A stretch of 64,000 nt of DNA from DATKAB01 sp964542745 (GTDB lineage: Bacteria > Eisenbacteria > RBG-16-71-46), in NCBI GenBank assembly GCA_964542745.1, contig CAZIVR010000006.1, positions 1 through 64,000 on the forward strand, written 5' to 3'. Shown piece by piece: positions 1 through 8,622 of this stretch. A program made the translations under genes and the position numbers. The notes beneath the pieces are model-generated. The model was not told the DNA's origin. It searched no databases and saw nothing but the letters and a program-made list of their open reading frames with translations. The stretch's first letter is position 1. Each line of letters opens with the position of its first letter.

Positions 1-1024
1 CCACGCGCGCCAGCGCCGGGGGCACGACCACCGTGTGGAAGGCGAACATGAGCGCGCCGATCGCGAGGCCGCGCTCGCGCGGCGCGGCGCCCGCGGGCGG
101 CGGCGCCCCGGGGGCCACCGCCCCGGCCGGACCGCGCCCGCGCGCGAAGCGCAGGACCGCGAGCACCGCCGCGCCCGCGAGCACCGCCGCGGCCGGCAGG
201 CCGAGCTCCGCGACCAGCCGCCGCGCCTGGAACCCGAACCCGAGCCGCTCGAAGTTGCCGAAGTGCCCCTCGCGGCCGAGGTGCGCCACGAACGCGAGCC
301 CGTCGGCGAACGACTCGCGGTCGAGCAGCGCGAAGGGCGTGGTGAGGAGGAACACGAGCGCCGCCCCCGCCGCGGCCAGGCCCAGCGGCGCGAGCCCGGC
401 GCCCCCGAGCCGGCCGAGCACGGCGAAGGCGAGCGGCGCGAGCAGCAGCGCCCCGGGGTACTTGGCGCCCGCGGCGAGCCCCACCGCGATCGCGGCGAAC
501 GCGAGCCGCGCGCGCGTCGGGCGCGCGAGCCACGCCGTGAGGCGCTCGAGGGCGAGCATGCCGAACGCGGCGAGCGCGGTGTCGGCCGAGATCCGGTGCG
601 AGAACGAGACCAGCGTGGGGGCGGCGGCCAGCACCGCGCCCGCCACGATCCCGGCCCCGGGCCGCAGCCGCTCGCCGAGCCGGATCGCGGCCGCCACCGT
701 CACGAGGTCGAGCGCGACGAACGCGAGGCGCGCGGTCATCACCGGCGCGGAAGGATCCATCTCGAAGCGGAGCAGGAAGTCGGCGGGGTTCACCCACGCG
801 CCCGAGACGAGACCGATCCCGTAGACCGCCCACTGCAGCAGGAGGTTCAGGTAGAGGGTCAGCGACGGGTAATGGAAGAAACGCGGGTTCGGGTCGAACG
901 CGCCGCCCGCGGTCCACATGTCGAGCGCGCGCCGGAACGGGATGGCCTCGTCGTAAAACGCCGGCAGCCCCTGCCCGACCGTCCACAGCCGGAATCCGGC
1001 CGCGAGCAGCAGCACCGCGGCCAC
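1..1024 (-). CDS. GT39/ArnT-like membrane glycosyltransferase, 3' end outside the window
   Basis: Polytopic membrane protein read on the minus strand; about 341 residues are visible and the C-terminus lies beyond base 1. The N-terminus has a hydrophobic helix followed by a first loop carrying PAFYDEAI. This matches the Asp-Glu loop of dolichyl-phosphate-mannose/ArnT-type (GT39, GT-C fold) transferases, which use a lipid-linked sugar on the outer face of the membrane. Further hydrophobic segments alternate with Arg-rich loops such as GERLRPG. The start is uncertain: in-frame GTG codons lie at 1024 and 1015, and no start exists further upstream before the frame enters the biotin-carrier gene. 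It follows that gene by about 35 bases and may be co-transcribed with it, although no functional link is obvious. Confidence 0.7.
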   Translation of the reverse strand, partial: MAAVLLLAAGFRLWTVGQGLPAFYDEAIPFRRALDMWTAGGAFDPNPRFFHYPSLTLYLNLLLQWAVYGIGLVSGAWVNPADFLLRFEMDPSAPVMTARLAFVALDLVTVAAAIRLGERLRPGAGIVAGAVLAAAPTLVSFSHRISADTALAAFGMLALERLTAWLARPTRARLAFAAIAVGLAAGAKYPGALLLAPLAFAVLGRLGGAGLAPLGLAAAGAALVFLLTTPFALLDRESFADGLAFVAHLGREGHFGNFERLGFGFQARRLVAELGLPAAAVLAGAAVLAVLRFARGRGPAGAVAPGAPPPAGAAPRERGLAIGALMFAFHTVVVPPALARV

Positions 1025-1059
1025 CGCGGCCGCGCGCGGCGAGGGGGGACCGGACGGCC

Positions 1060-1554
1060 TCAGCCGCCCTCCTCCTCCAGCTCCACCAGCGCCTGCCCGC
1101 CCTGCGCCATCTCGCCGGCGCGCGCCGCCACCGCCTTCACGCGCCCGTCGCGCGGCGCGCGGACCAGGTGCTCCATCTTCATCGCCTCGAGCGCCACCAG
1201 CGGCTGGCCCTTCGTGACCGCGTCGCCCGGACCCACCATCACGCGCGTCACCACGCCGGGCATCGGCGCCTCGAGGCCGTGGTCGTGGGCGCCGCGGCCC
1301 CGGCCGCGGGACGAGCGCTCGCGGTCCAGCACGAAATCGAGCCCGTCGAGGCGCACGAAGCGGCGCTCGCCGGCCGCAGTCACCTCGGCGAGCGCGATCC
1401 CCTGCTCGTCGGCGAGCCGCAGCCGCCCATCGGGGAGCCGCTCGGCCGCCAGCTCGAACTCGGATCCGTCCACGCTCACGCGCCACCGGCCGTTCCCGAT
1501 CGCGCTCAGCTCCACGCTCCGGACCCGCTCGCCGTCCCGCCAGTTCGTGCGCAC
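1060..1554 (-). CDS. biotin carboxyl carrier subunit of an acyl-CoA carboxylase
   Basis: 164 residues. The C-terminal ~75 residues are a biotinyl/lipoyl domain with the biotinylation motif LEAMKMEH, where Lys is the biotin site. The first ~80 residues form a small beta-rich region like the linker that precedes the biotin domain in methylcrotonyl- or propionyl-CoA carboxylase alpha subunits. Those alpha subunits are normally one ~650-residue chain; here the biotin carboxylase and carrier are separate genes. The start is GTG, one base after the TGA of the biotin carboxylase gene, so the two are probably translationally coupled. The carboxyltransferase partner is likely the subunit encoded at 13554-15161. 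Substrate choice (methylcrotonyl-CoA) is inferred from that partner. Confidence 0.88.
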   Translation of the reverse strand: MRTNWRDGERVRSVELSAIGNGRWRVSVDGSEFELAAERLPDGRLRLADEQGIALAEVTAAGERRFVRLDGLDFVLDRERSSRGRGRGAHDHGLEAPMPGVVTRVMVGPGDAVTKGQPLVALEAMKMEHLVRAPRDGRVKAVAARAGEMAQGGQALVELEEEGG

Positions 1555-1555
1555 G

Positions 1556-3076
1556 TCAGTCGAGCCCGGGCAGGCGCCAGCGCCCCGCGGCGGCGAACGC
1601 GCCCGCGGCGTCGGGCCGCGGATCCCGGCCCGCGCCCGGCGCCGCGCCGTGGGTGACGGAAGCGCCCGCGAGGGCCTCGGCGAGCGCCGCCGCCGCCAGC
1701 GCGCGATCCGGAGCCGGGGCCCCGGCCAGCGCGGCGAAGCCGGCGAGGAACTCGCGCTCGATCCACTCGGTGTCGAACGCGGCCCGCACCACCTCGCGCG
1801 AACGGGCCAGGGCCCTCAGGAACGGCAGGTTGGTGACGACGCCGTGCACCAGGCAGTCGGCGAGCGCCGCGGACAGCCGCGAGAGCGCGCGCGGGCGGTC
1901 CCCGCCCCATGCCGCCACCTTGGCCAGGATCGGATCGTAGTGGACCGGGACCTCGTCGCCGCTCGCGATGCCCGCGTCCACGCGCACGAACGGGCCGGAA
2001 GCCCAGCGCACGCGCGAGGCGGTGCCGGCCTGCGGCAGGAACTGCCGCGCCGGGTCCTCGGCGTAGACCCGCGCCTCGATCGCGTGCCCGCGGCGGGCGA
2101 CGTCCCCCTGCGCGAGGGGCAGCGCGCCGGTGGCGGCGATCTCGACCTGCGCCCGCACCAGGTCCACGCCCGTCACCAGCTCGGTGACCGGGTGCTCGAC
2201 CTGGAGCCGCGTGTTCATTTCGAGGAAGTGGAAGGCGCCGTCCGGGGCCAGCAGGAACTCCAGCGTGCCGGCGCCCCGGTAGCGCGCGTGCTTCGCGAGC
2301 GCCACCGCGGCGGCGGTGAGCCGCCCGCGCAGCGCGTCGTCCACCGCCGGCGAGGGGCACTCCTCGATCACCTTCTGGTGGCGGCGCTGGAGCGAGCACT
2401 CGCGCTCGAACAGGTGGATCGCGCCGCCCTTGCCGTCCCCGAGCACCTGCACCTCGACGTGACGGGGCCGCTCGATCCGCTTCTCCAGGTAGACCGCGTC
2501 GTCGCCGAACGAAGAGGCCGCGAGGCGCCGCGCGCTCTCCACGGCCTCGCGCAGCGACGCCTCGTCGGCGACCGCGCGCATCCCCTTGCCCCCGCCGCCG
2601 AGCGCGGCCTTCACCATGACCGGGTAGCCGAGGCGGGCGGCCTCGCCGGCGAGGGCGTCCGCGTCGGCGCCGGTCGCCCCGGGCACGACCGGCACCCCGG
2701 CCTCGACCGCGAGCGCGCGCGCGGCGCGCTTGTCGCCCATCGCGCGGATCGCGGCGGCGGTGGGTCCGATGAACGCGAGCCCCGCGGCCTCCACGGCCGC
2801 GGCGAACTCCGCGTTCTCCGAAAGGAACCCGTAGCCCGGGTGAATGGCCTCGGCGCCGGAGCGCTTCGCGGCCTCGATCAGCCGAGCCCCGTCGAGGTAG
2901 GAGGCGCGCGCCTCGGCGGGGCCGATCTCGACGCAGTCGGCCGCGACGCGGGTGTGGAGCGCGCCGCGGTCGGCCTCCGAGCACACCGCCACCGGAGCGA
3001 TGCCCATCTCGCGGAGCGTGGCGGCGATGCGGCAGGCGATCTCGCCGCGGTTGGCGATCAGGACGCGTCGGAACAT
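1556..3076 (-). CDS. biotin carboxylase subunit of an acyl-CoA carboxylase
   Basis: 506 residues, ATP-grasp biotin carboxylase that carboxylates biotin with ATP and bicarbonate. The N-terminal Rossmann-like domain begins MFRRVLIANRGEIACRI. Signature stretches are GGGGKGMR (ATP loop), the FERECSLQRRHQK region and EMNTRLQVEHPVTE with catalytic Glu and Arg. The C-terminal biotin carboxylase domain ends near residue 450, followed by ~55 residues of Ala-rich tail where the fused enzyme would continue into the carrier. The carrier gene follows directly on the same strand. With the carboxyltransferase (13554-15161) and the LiuC-like hydratase (6012-6791) this suggests leucine/isovalerate breakdown, although the genes are scattered among unrelated ones. 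Confidence 0.92.
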   Translation of the reverse strand: MFRRVLIANRGEIACRIAATLREMGIAPVAVCSEADRGALHTRVAADCVEIGPAEARASYLDGARLIEAAKRSGAEAIHPGYGFLSENAEFAAAVEAAGLAFIGPTAAAIRAMGDKRAARALAVEAGVPVVPGATGADADALAGEAARLGYPVMVKAALGGGGKGMRAVADEASLREAVESARRLAASSFGDDAVYLEKRIERPRHVEVQVLGDGKGGAIHLFERECSLQRRHQKVIEECPSPAVDDALRGRLTAAAVALAKHARYRGAGTLEFLLAPDGAFHFLEMNTRLQVEHPVTELVTGVDLVRAQVEIAATGALPLAQGDVARRGHAIEARVYAEDPARQFLPQAGTASRVRWASGPFVRVDAGIASGDEVPVHYDPILAKVAAWGGDRPRALSRLSAALADCLVHGVVTNLPFLRALARSREVVRAAFDTEWIEREFLAGFAALAGAPAPDRALAAAALAEALAGASVTHGAAPGAGRDPRPDAAGAFAAAGRWRLPGLD

Positions 3077-3612
3077 GCGGCGGGCATCTTAGCCGAGCCG
3101 CGCGGTGTGCGCGCGGCGGGGCGAGCCGCGTCCGTGCCTCGCGTTCCAGGGAGATTCGTCACTCACGTGTCCGGCCACAGCGCTTCCCGGCTGCCTGTTG
3201 CCCATGTCGCCGGCTCGGGCACTCGCCGTCGTGGCCGAGTCGGAATGGTCGCAGGTCCCTTCTGTCGCTTCGCCACCCGGTCCGGACCGTCCTCGGATCG
3301 CGCATGATGCCTGCAGGCGAGCGGTCACCCGGGTCGCCGGTACGTTCTGTTGCCTGTGTACCCGGTCGGGACCGCACTTTTTTCTTGACAGGATTTCGCG
3401 CCGCGCACGTCTTCGTGCGACAACCCATGCACGGAGGCGGCGCGAGAATGCCTGCGATCCGCGCACGCGCGCTCGTGCCCGCGGGCACGACATCGCACGC
3501 GTCGTGACCGCCGCGGCGCGATGCGGCGCGATCTCCGTGCGCTGAAAACTCCCGTGATAGAAAGGACACTCTCGAGTGTCCCCTCGACGTCCCGCCCCCG
3601 TCGAGGTTCGCC
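3077..3612. other. intergenic region between divergent genes
   Basis: About 535 bases between the biotin carboxylase gene and the DUF222-HNH gene. I found no convincing coding frame. It holds a TTGACA at 3385-3390 without a good -10 box 17 bases on, a TGATAG that could serve as a -10 near 3555, and a strong inverted repeat at 3564-3581 described separately. Confidence 0.5.
3564..3581 (+). promoter_or_regulatory. 18-base inverted repeat in the leader of the HNH gene
   Basis: GGACACTC and GAGTGTCC flank a two-base centre and form a perfect 8-bp inverted repeat 31 bases before the ATG of the DUF222-HNH gene. It lies just downstream of a TGATAG box, so it could be an operator or a leader hairpin. 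No regulator is identified. Confidence 0.4.
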
Positions 3613-5415
3613 ATGCATCGCTACGCGCTGTCGCATCTCCCGGATGACTCGCTGCTCCGCTCGCTCGCCGCGCTCGTCGCCCGCGACCGGTCCCTGACCG
3701 CCGACCTGCTCGCCCACATCGCCGAGGTGGACGCCCGCAAGCTCTACCTGCCGGCCGCCTACCCCTCGATGTTCGCCTACTGCGTCGGGGAGCTGCGGCT
3801 CTCGGAGGACGCGGCCGGGCGCCGCATCCAGGCGGCGCGGGCGGCGCGGCGCTTCCCCGAGATTTTCGAGGCCGTGGCCGACGGCCGGCTGCACCTGACG
3901 GCCGTCGGGCTGATCGCTCCGCACCTGACTCCCGGAAACGTCGGCGAGTTGATCTCGCTGGCGACGGGACGGAAGAAGTCCGAGCTCGAAGAGCGGCTGG
4001 CCGACCGTTTCCCGCGCGACACGGCCCCCGGGAGTCCGGGTGAAGACTCGCTGTTTTCGCAGCCACTTACGAGCGTCGAACATGCGCTAGCGCATGTTGA
4101 TTCGTACCTCGCACCGGCCGGCGATCCGCGCGGTGAGGCGGGCGCCGGCGTGGAAAGCACAGGGAGCCTCGCCACGGCGGACGCTTGGATCGCAGCGGGA
4201 CATTCGGTGCCGGGAGGCACGACACCGGGAGGATCGGGAACGTGTTGCTCGATGGGCGGCATGGCTTCGGGATCGGCCGCGATCGGCTCGCGGGCTTCAG
4301 GCGCGCCGCCGTGTCGCCGCGCGAAGCTCACCCCGCTCGGCGGCGATCAGTTCGCGCTCGAGGTCGTGATCCCGGGCGCCACGCGCGACCGGCTGCGGTA
4401 CGCGGGCGAACTGCTCGGGCACGCGGTGGCCCCGGGCGACCTGGCCACGGTGCTGGACCGCGCGCTGGAGGCGCTGGTCGCGCGGCTCGAGAAGCGCAAG
4501 TTCGCCGCGACCTCGAAGTCGCGCGATCGCGCCGCCGCAGCGGGCAGCCAGGGCGCCTCGGCCGACACTTCCCGCACACCAATGGCGGGCAAGCCCGATG
4601 GTGCCGCCGCCTCGGGCAGCCGTGGCACTTCGGCCGAGGCCTCCCGGCCCGCCCCAATCACGAGCCCGCGCCGCGACTCGAACGCGAACCCCGATCCCCG
4701 GGTGGTCCCGGCGCACGTGAAGCGCGCGGTCTGGCGGCGCGACGAGGGGCGCTGCACGTTCACGAGCGCCGGGGGGCGTCGCTGCGAGTCGCGGCGCGGG
4801 CTCGAGTTCGACCACGTGACGCCGGTGGCCCGCGGCGGCGAGGCGAGCGTCGCGAACCTGCGGCTCCGCTGCCGGGCGCACAACCAGTACGAGGCCGAGC
4901 GGGTCTTCGGGGCGGAGTTCATACACGGGAAGCGCGAGTCCTCGCGCCAGCCGCAGCCCAGAGGCCCGGGTCTATCTGAAGCCACGCCCCGATCCGAAGC
5001 CACGCGCCGATCCGAAGCCACGCTTCGGCCCGAGGCCACGCGCCAGCCGGATGCCACGCACCGGTCCCAAGCCACGCGCCGACCCGAAGACTCGCTTCGG
5101 TCCCAAGCCACGCGTCGCGCGAGGGCCGCAACGCCCCGCCCGGGACGATGCGAGAGGCTTCATCCCGCGACACATGACGCCGAGCGGGCGCGAGCGGCGG
5201 AGGAAGTGGTGCCGTGGCTCGAGGCGCTCGGGTTCGGGACGCGCGAAGCGCGCAGCGCGGCGTGGGATCGCGGCTCGGAGCCCGGCGCGCGGCTCGAGGC
5301 CCGCGTGCGCGCGGCCCTCGCGAGCCTCGCGCCGGAGGCCCGGCGGACCAGCGCCGTCGCGACGTCACGACTCCCGGCGATCGCTTCGGATGTCCGCGAC
5401 CTCCCGGCGGCGTGA
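3613..5415 (+). CDS. DUF222 / HNH endonuclease domain protein with hexapeptide repeats
   Basis: 600 residues. The N-terminal part (about 1-150, DUF222/13E12-like, helical) is followed by a low-complexity insert (about 150-235). A second helical stretch precedes an HNH nuclease domain at about residues 363-440. In it, RRDEGRCTF...CES, the LEFDHVTPVARGG metal/active-site segment and NLRLRCRAHNQYEAERVFG are visible, with the expected DH, N and H residues. Residues about 456-503 are eight six-residue repeats of the EATxRx type. The C-terminus (VVPWLEALGFGTREAR) looks like a small RuvA-type helical domain. Such proteins are common multi-copy genes in Actinobacteria and Deltaproteobacteria; their role is not settled (mobile nuclease or DNA repair). 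Confidence 0.85.
   Translation: MHRYALSHLPDDSLLRSLAALVARDRSLTADLLAHIAEVDARKLYLPAAYPSMFAYCVGELRLSEDAAGRRIQAARAARRFPEIFEAVADGRLHLTAVGLIAPHLTPGNVGELISLATGRKKSELEERLADRFPRDTAPGSPGEDSLFSQPLTSVEHALAHVDSYLAPAGDPRGEAGAGVESTGSLATADAWIAAGHSVPGGTTPGGSGTCCSMGGMASGSAAIGSRASGAPPCRRAKLTPLGGDQFALEVVIPGATRDRLRYAGELLGHAVAPGDLATVLDRALEALVARLEKRKFAATSKSRDRAAAAGSQGASADTSRTPMAGKPDGAAASGSRGTSAEASRPAPITSPRRDSNANPDPRVVPAHVKRAVWRRDEGRCTFTSAGGRRCESRRGLEFDHVTPVARGGEASVANLRLRCRAHNQYEAERVFGAEFIHGKRESSRQPQPRGPGLSEATPRSEATRRSEATLRPEATRQPDATHRSQATRRPEDSLRSQATRRARAATPRPGRCERLHPATHDAERARAAEEVVPWLEALGFGTREARSAAWDRGSEPGARLEARVRAALASLAPEARRTSAVATSRLPAIASDVRDLPAA
4978..5121 (+). repeat. eight 18-base tandem repeats in the HNH gene
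   Basis: Eight imperfect in-frame 18-base units built on GAAGCCACGC encode the six-residue series EATPRS, EATRRS, EATLRP, EATRQP, DATHRS, QATRRP, EDSLRS, QATRRA. The reading frame is kept. Copy number may vary between strains. Confidence 0.9.
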
Positions 5416-5506
5416 CGCTCCACGCCACCGAACACCTGCCGCGCGATCGGGCGGCGCCCGAAGCGGGGGATGGAGGCGCTCCCGCTCGGGCGTGCCGCTC
5501 AGGCGA

Positions 5507-5812
5507 TCACGAGCACCACAAACCGCGCGTGTTCAGGAACTCGATCGTGGTGGGATTGCACTTGCCGCCGCTGGGATTGCGCGTCGTGCCGCACGGCTTG
5601 CAGATGTAGTAGTTGCCCGAGGAGTCGGTGAAGATGTCGAGGCAGCCGGAGTTCGTGTTGGGCTTCCAGCAACCCTGGAACGTCCAGCCGCCGGCGGCGT
5701 CGAACTCGCCGTGGGCGCGGGCCGAGTGTGAACGTGGCGACTGGGCGGCCGCGGCGGTGGCAACGACGAAGAGCACGCCGAGCAGGAACAGGCGAATCGG
5801 GGCGCGGGACAT
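5507..5812 (-). CDS. small secreted cysteine-rich protein, family unknown
   Basis: 101 residues. A signal peptide is clear: MSRAPIRLFLLGVLFVVATA ends in an AAAQS-type cleavage site. The ~75-residue mature part contains Cys residues in GCWKPNTNSGC, YYICKPCG, GGKC and LWCS, enough for three disulfides, with several Trp, Asn and Gly residues. The ATG at 5812 was chosen because GGGAGG precedes it at good spacing and the signal peptide starts there; an upstream in-frame start adds 32 residues that look like leader. I do not recognise the family. The gene stands alone between the HNH gene and the hydratase. Confidence 0.65.
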   Translation of the reverse strand: MSRAPIRLFLLGVLFVVATAAAAQSPRSHSARAHGEFDAAGGWTFQGCWKPNTNSGCLDIFTDSSGNYYICKPCGTTRNPSGGKCNPTTIEFLNTRGLWCS

Positions 5813-6011
5813 GGGGGCCTCCCGGGGAGCGCGGCGCCGGGGGATGCGGAGCGTCCGCGTCCCCCCGCCGCACGACGCGGAGGTTATCGCGGCCGGGAGC
5901 CGGATCAAGTGGGAACTCGCGGGCCCGCGAACTCGCGCGGCACCGTCCGGCGCCTCGAACTCGCGCGGCGCGGTGTGGCGCCTCGAGCTCGCACCGCGCG
6001 GTGGGGTGCGG

Positions 6012-6791
6012 CTACTCCACCCAGCGCGGCTTCCGCTTCTCGAAGAACGCGGCGAGCCCCTCGCGGGCCTCGTCGCCCGAGCGCACCTCGGCGAGCGTGC
6101 GGGGCAGCGCGGCGCGGTACTCCTCCCAGCCCGAGTCCGCCCACAGCTCGAGCAGCATCTTGATCCGGCGCTGGGCGTGGGGGCCGGCCTTGAGCAGCTC
6201 GCCGGCGCGCTCCTCCACCTTCGCGTCCAGATCCGCGGCCGGCACCGCGTGGTGCACGAGCCCGACGCGGAGCGCGGTGGCGGCGTCGAAGCGCTCCGCG
6301 GTGAGCATCAGCTCGCGCGCGGCGCGGTCGCCGAGCCGGCGGATCACGTAGGGCGAGATCAGCGCGGGCACGATGCCGAGGCGCGCCTCGGTGAGCCCGA
6401 ACTTGGCGTCGTCGGAAGCCACCGCGATGTCGCAGGCGCAGGCCAGCCCCACGCCGCCGCCGAGCACGCCGCCGTGGACCCGCCCCACGACCGGCTTCGG
6501 GAAGTCGGCGAGCGCCGCGAACGTGCCGCCCAGCCGCTCGGCCTCGGCGAGGTTCTCCTCGAAAGTGGCGCCGGCCGAGGCCTTCATGGCGCCGATGTCG
6601 GCGCCGGCGCAGAACGAGGGCCCGCGACCGCCGAGCACCACGACCCGCACCGAGTCGTCGTGGGCGAGGCCGTGGAAGGCGGCGACCAGCGCGGCCCCCA
6701 TCTCGGGGGACAACGCGTTGTGGGCTTCGGGGCGGCTGAGCCACACGCGGGCCAGCGCTCCCGCGCGTTCGATCTGGACGAGTTCCGGCAT
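6012..6791 (-). CDS. enoyl-CoA hydratase/isomerase family, LiuC (methylglutaconyl-CoA hydratase)-like
   Basis: 259 residues, a full-length crotonase-fold protein. The oxyanion-hole segment is SFCAGADIGAMK and the second is VHGGVLGGGVGLACACDIA. The first crotonase catalytic Glu is replaced (GGGVGL), while the second is kept in GLTEARLGIVP followed by SPYVIRRLG. This pattern is typical of methylglutaconyl-CoA hydratases of bacterial leucine degradation, which matches the nearby carboxylase subunits. Substrate is inferred from that likeness. The start is the ATG at MPELVQIERAG; the open frame further upstream belongs to no recognisable protein. The region just after the stop carries short repeated GAACTCGCGCGGC-like blocks. 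Confidence 0.85.
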   Translation of the reverse strand: MPELVQIERAGALARVWLSRPEAHNALSPEMGAALVAAFHGLAHDDSVRVVVLGGRGPSFCAGADIGAMKASAGATFEENLAEAERLGGTFAALADFPKPVVGRVHGGVLGGGVGLACACDIAVASDDAKFGLTEARLGIVPALISPYVIRRLGDRAARELMLTAERFDAATALRVGLVHHAVPAADLDAKVEERAGELLKAGPHAQRRIKMLLELWADSGWEEYRAALPRTLAEVRSGDEAREGLAAFFEKRKPRWVE

Positions 6792-6895
6792 GGCGCTCCC
6801 TGCGGGTCGGGGTGGTCGGCGGGCTCGCGGCGCCGGCCGGGCGTGGGGCCCGCCGCGCGCGGAAGGCGCATGGTAGCGCAGGCCGCCCGCCCCCT

Positions 6896-7765
6896 TCACC
6901 CCAGCGCCAGCGCCGCCACCCCCGCCGCGAACGCCGCGGCCGCGATCAGGCGGCGCCCGCGGTCCGCCTCGCCGAGCATGCGCGCGCCGAGCCACGCGCC
7001 GATCAGGATGCTGACCTCGCGCACGGGCGCGATGTGGCTCACCGGGCCCCGGCTCATGGCGGCCAGCACCAGGATGTAGGAGAGCGGGCTCAGCAGCGCG
7101 ATGCCGAGCACCCGCGCGCGGTGGTCGCGCCACAGCGCGCGAACGCCCTCGCGGTCGGCGGCCGCGAACGGCGTGAAGATCGCGACGCGGAAGGCCTCGC
7201 CGCCCCAGTAGTAGACCAGCGGGTCGAGGCCGAGCGTCGAGACCGCGCGGCCGTCCCACAGCGTGTAGGCGCCGATCGTCACGCCCACCAGCAGCCCGTA
7301 GCCGACGCCGGCCCGCACGTGCGGGGCGTGCGCGAAGCCGGGACGCACGGTGAGCACCAGGATGCCGGCCGCCACCAGCGCCGCGCCGGCCATCGCGAGC
7401 GGCGACGGGCGCTCGCCCAGCCAGGCGATCGCGCCGGCCACCGCGAGCAGCGGCCCGGTGCCGCGCGCCACCGGGTAGACGACCGACAGGTCGCTCGCGC
7501 GATAGCCGCGCAGCAGCAGCAGGAAGTAGCCGACGTGGAGCACGCTGCTCCCGGCCATCCACGCGAGCGCCGGCCCTTCCACCGTGATCCCGCGCGCGAA
7601 GGCCCAGCCGAGCGCGAGCGGCGCGTAGGCGAGGGCGCTGATCCCGGTGAGGAGCCACATCACCGAGGAGTCGCGCGACCGGCCACCGAGCTGCTTGGCC
7701 CACAGGTTCCAGGTGGCGTGAAGCACGGCGGAAGCGAGGATGAGCGCCAGCGTGGGCAGGGTCAC
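6896..7765 (-). CDS. EamA/DMT-superfamily transporter
   Basis: 289 residues, almost wholly hydrophobic, with about ten membrane helices in two EamA halves. Typical pieces are SAVLHATWNLWAKQ at the start, SVVYPVARGTGPLLAV closing the first half, and HIAPVREVSILIGAWLGARML in the second. The family exports or imports small metabolites by drug/metabolite-type transport; the substrate here cannot be told. The start is GTG (VTLPTLALILASA); the upstream in-frame ATG would add 60 Pro/Arg-rich residues unlike any transporter. It lies 104 bases beyond the LiuC-like start on the same strand. Confidence 0.85.
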   Translation of the reverse strand: MTLPTLALILASAVLHATWNLWAKQLGGRSRDSSVMWLLTGISALAYAPLALGWAFARGITVEGPALAWMAGSSVLHVGYFLLLLRGYRASDLSVVYPVARGTGPLLAVAGAIAWLGERPSPLAMAGAALVAAGILVLTVRPGFAHAPHVRAGVGYGLLVGVTIGAYTLWDGRAVSTLGLDPLVYYWGGEAFRVAIFTPFAAADREGVRALWRDHRARVLGIALLSPLSYILVLAAMSRGPVSHIAPVREVSILIGAWLGARMLGEADRGRRLIAAAAFAAGVAALALG

Positions 7766-8088
7766 GGCGGCACTCTGGCGCCTCGGACTTGCCCGGGCAA
7801 CTCGCGGCTCGCCCGCGCCCGCCCGCGGCCGCGGGCGGGTCGCGGCGACCACTGCGGGATGCGTGGAAGGCGCGGCCTGAACCCGGGGGAAAACGGCTAC
7901 GCCGGGCGCGCAGGGCCCCCCGCGTGATGCGGGGAACCCGCGCAACCCGGCGCGCCGCCCGGTACGGAGCTCACAACCGGGGGCCGCACCCGGCGAAACT
8001 CCGCCCTTGGATCCCGGGAGACGGGGCGCGTCGCGCGCCTCCGCCTACCGCACGATCGTTCGGGACATCCCTGTCGTGACGCGCCGGC
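7766..8088. other. intergenic region
   Basis: About 320 bases upstream of the EamA gene. It holds a strongly palindromic GC block near 7815-7840 (CCGCGGCCGCGG core). No gene or clear promoter is seen. Confidence 0.4.
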
Positions 8089-8244
8089 TCAAGCCGCGCG
8101 CCGGTGCCGCCGCTTCCAGGCGGCGCGAACCAGCAGCGCCAGGGCGATCACCGGCAACACGTGAGCCAGGCCGCCGAAGACGTACCCCGTGACCAGGCTC
8201 ATGAGCCAGGTGACGAGCAGCACGAAGCTGATGGTTGGCGCCAC
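8089..8244 (-). CDS. 51-residue DUF5670/lmo0937-like membrane protein
   Basis: Very short gene: GTG start preceded by GGAGG at about 8 bases, TGA stop. The product has two hydrophobic helices: FVLLVTWLMSLVTGYVFGG, then HVLPVIALALLVRAAW, then a basic tail KRRHRRAA. The WL...LVTGY..GG..H.L.VIA...L pattern is that of the lmo0937/DUF5670 family of ~50-residue membrane proteins, often linked to stress in other bacteria, with no known molecular function. A well-formed sigma-54 promoter lies ~145 bases upstream on the same strand, an unusual control for this family. Confidence 0.8.
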   Translation of the reverse strand: MAPTISFVLLVTWLMSLVTGYVFGGLAHVLPVIALALLVRAAWKRRHRRAA

Positions 8245-8622
8245 GAAAGGAACCTCCGAAAAAATGGCGCCCCGGAACCTTTCACCGCTCCCCGGTTGAT
8301 CGAGTTCCGGGACGCCGACTGCGAGGCTCCGGCCAACGGCTCATCCCCACGATTGCACCGCGGGCCTCGGCACTCGCCGGTGACTTGAGCAGGGGGCGTG
8401 CCACCCCCATTCGGCGGGAACGCGCGCAATGGCAACACGCCGGGCCGTGAGGGTCCGGGCCGATTCTACAAATGCGGCCACCTCCGGGACGTCCTGTGCA
8501 GGAATGGGAATGGCGGGCGCCCGGAGCCCTCCCGGAAGGTTCGCTGCGCACGCGGCGTCCCCCGGGGGGGAGTCCGACGCGCCGAGGGCTCCCCCTGCGG
8601 GCGCCGCGTTCCCGGGCGGAGC
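8245..8622. other. intergenic region with sigma-54 promoter
   Basis: About 380 bases between the DUF5670-like gene and the stop of the sigma-54 response regulator. It holds the sigma-54 promoter at 8388-8403. The 8420-8620 part would be the natural place for an activator site, but I could not define one by eye. Confidence 0.5.
8388..8403 (-). promoter_or_regulatory. sigma-54 (-24/-12) promoter
   Basis: On the minus strand the bases read TGGCACGCCCCCTGCT. Against the TGGCACG-N4-TTGC[A/T] consensus this has the full -24 box and one mismatch in the -12 box (CTGC for TTGC) at exact spacing. Transcription would start near 8377 and reach the 51-residue membrane protein. The response regulator encoded just upstream is a sigma-54 activator and the obvious candidate regulator. 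Confidence 0.7.

Noticed and set aside
35..3307. Long plus-strand frame over the glycosyltransferase and carboxylase genes
   Set aside because: Arg/Glu/Gly-rich without any fold; the minus strand encodes clear enzymes.
3385..3410. TTGACA -35 box before the HNH gene
   Set aside because: No -10 box at 16-18 bases, so I did not call a promoter.
8249..8300. GGAACC copies near the DUF5670-like start
   Set aside because: One is the complement of the ribosome-site region and the other lacks the second box at the right distance.
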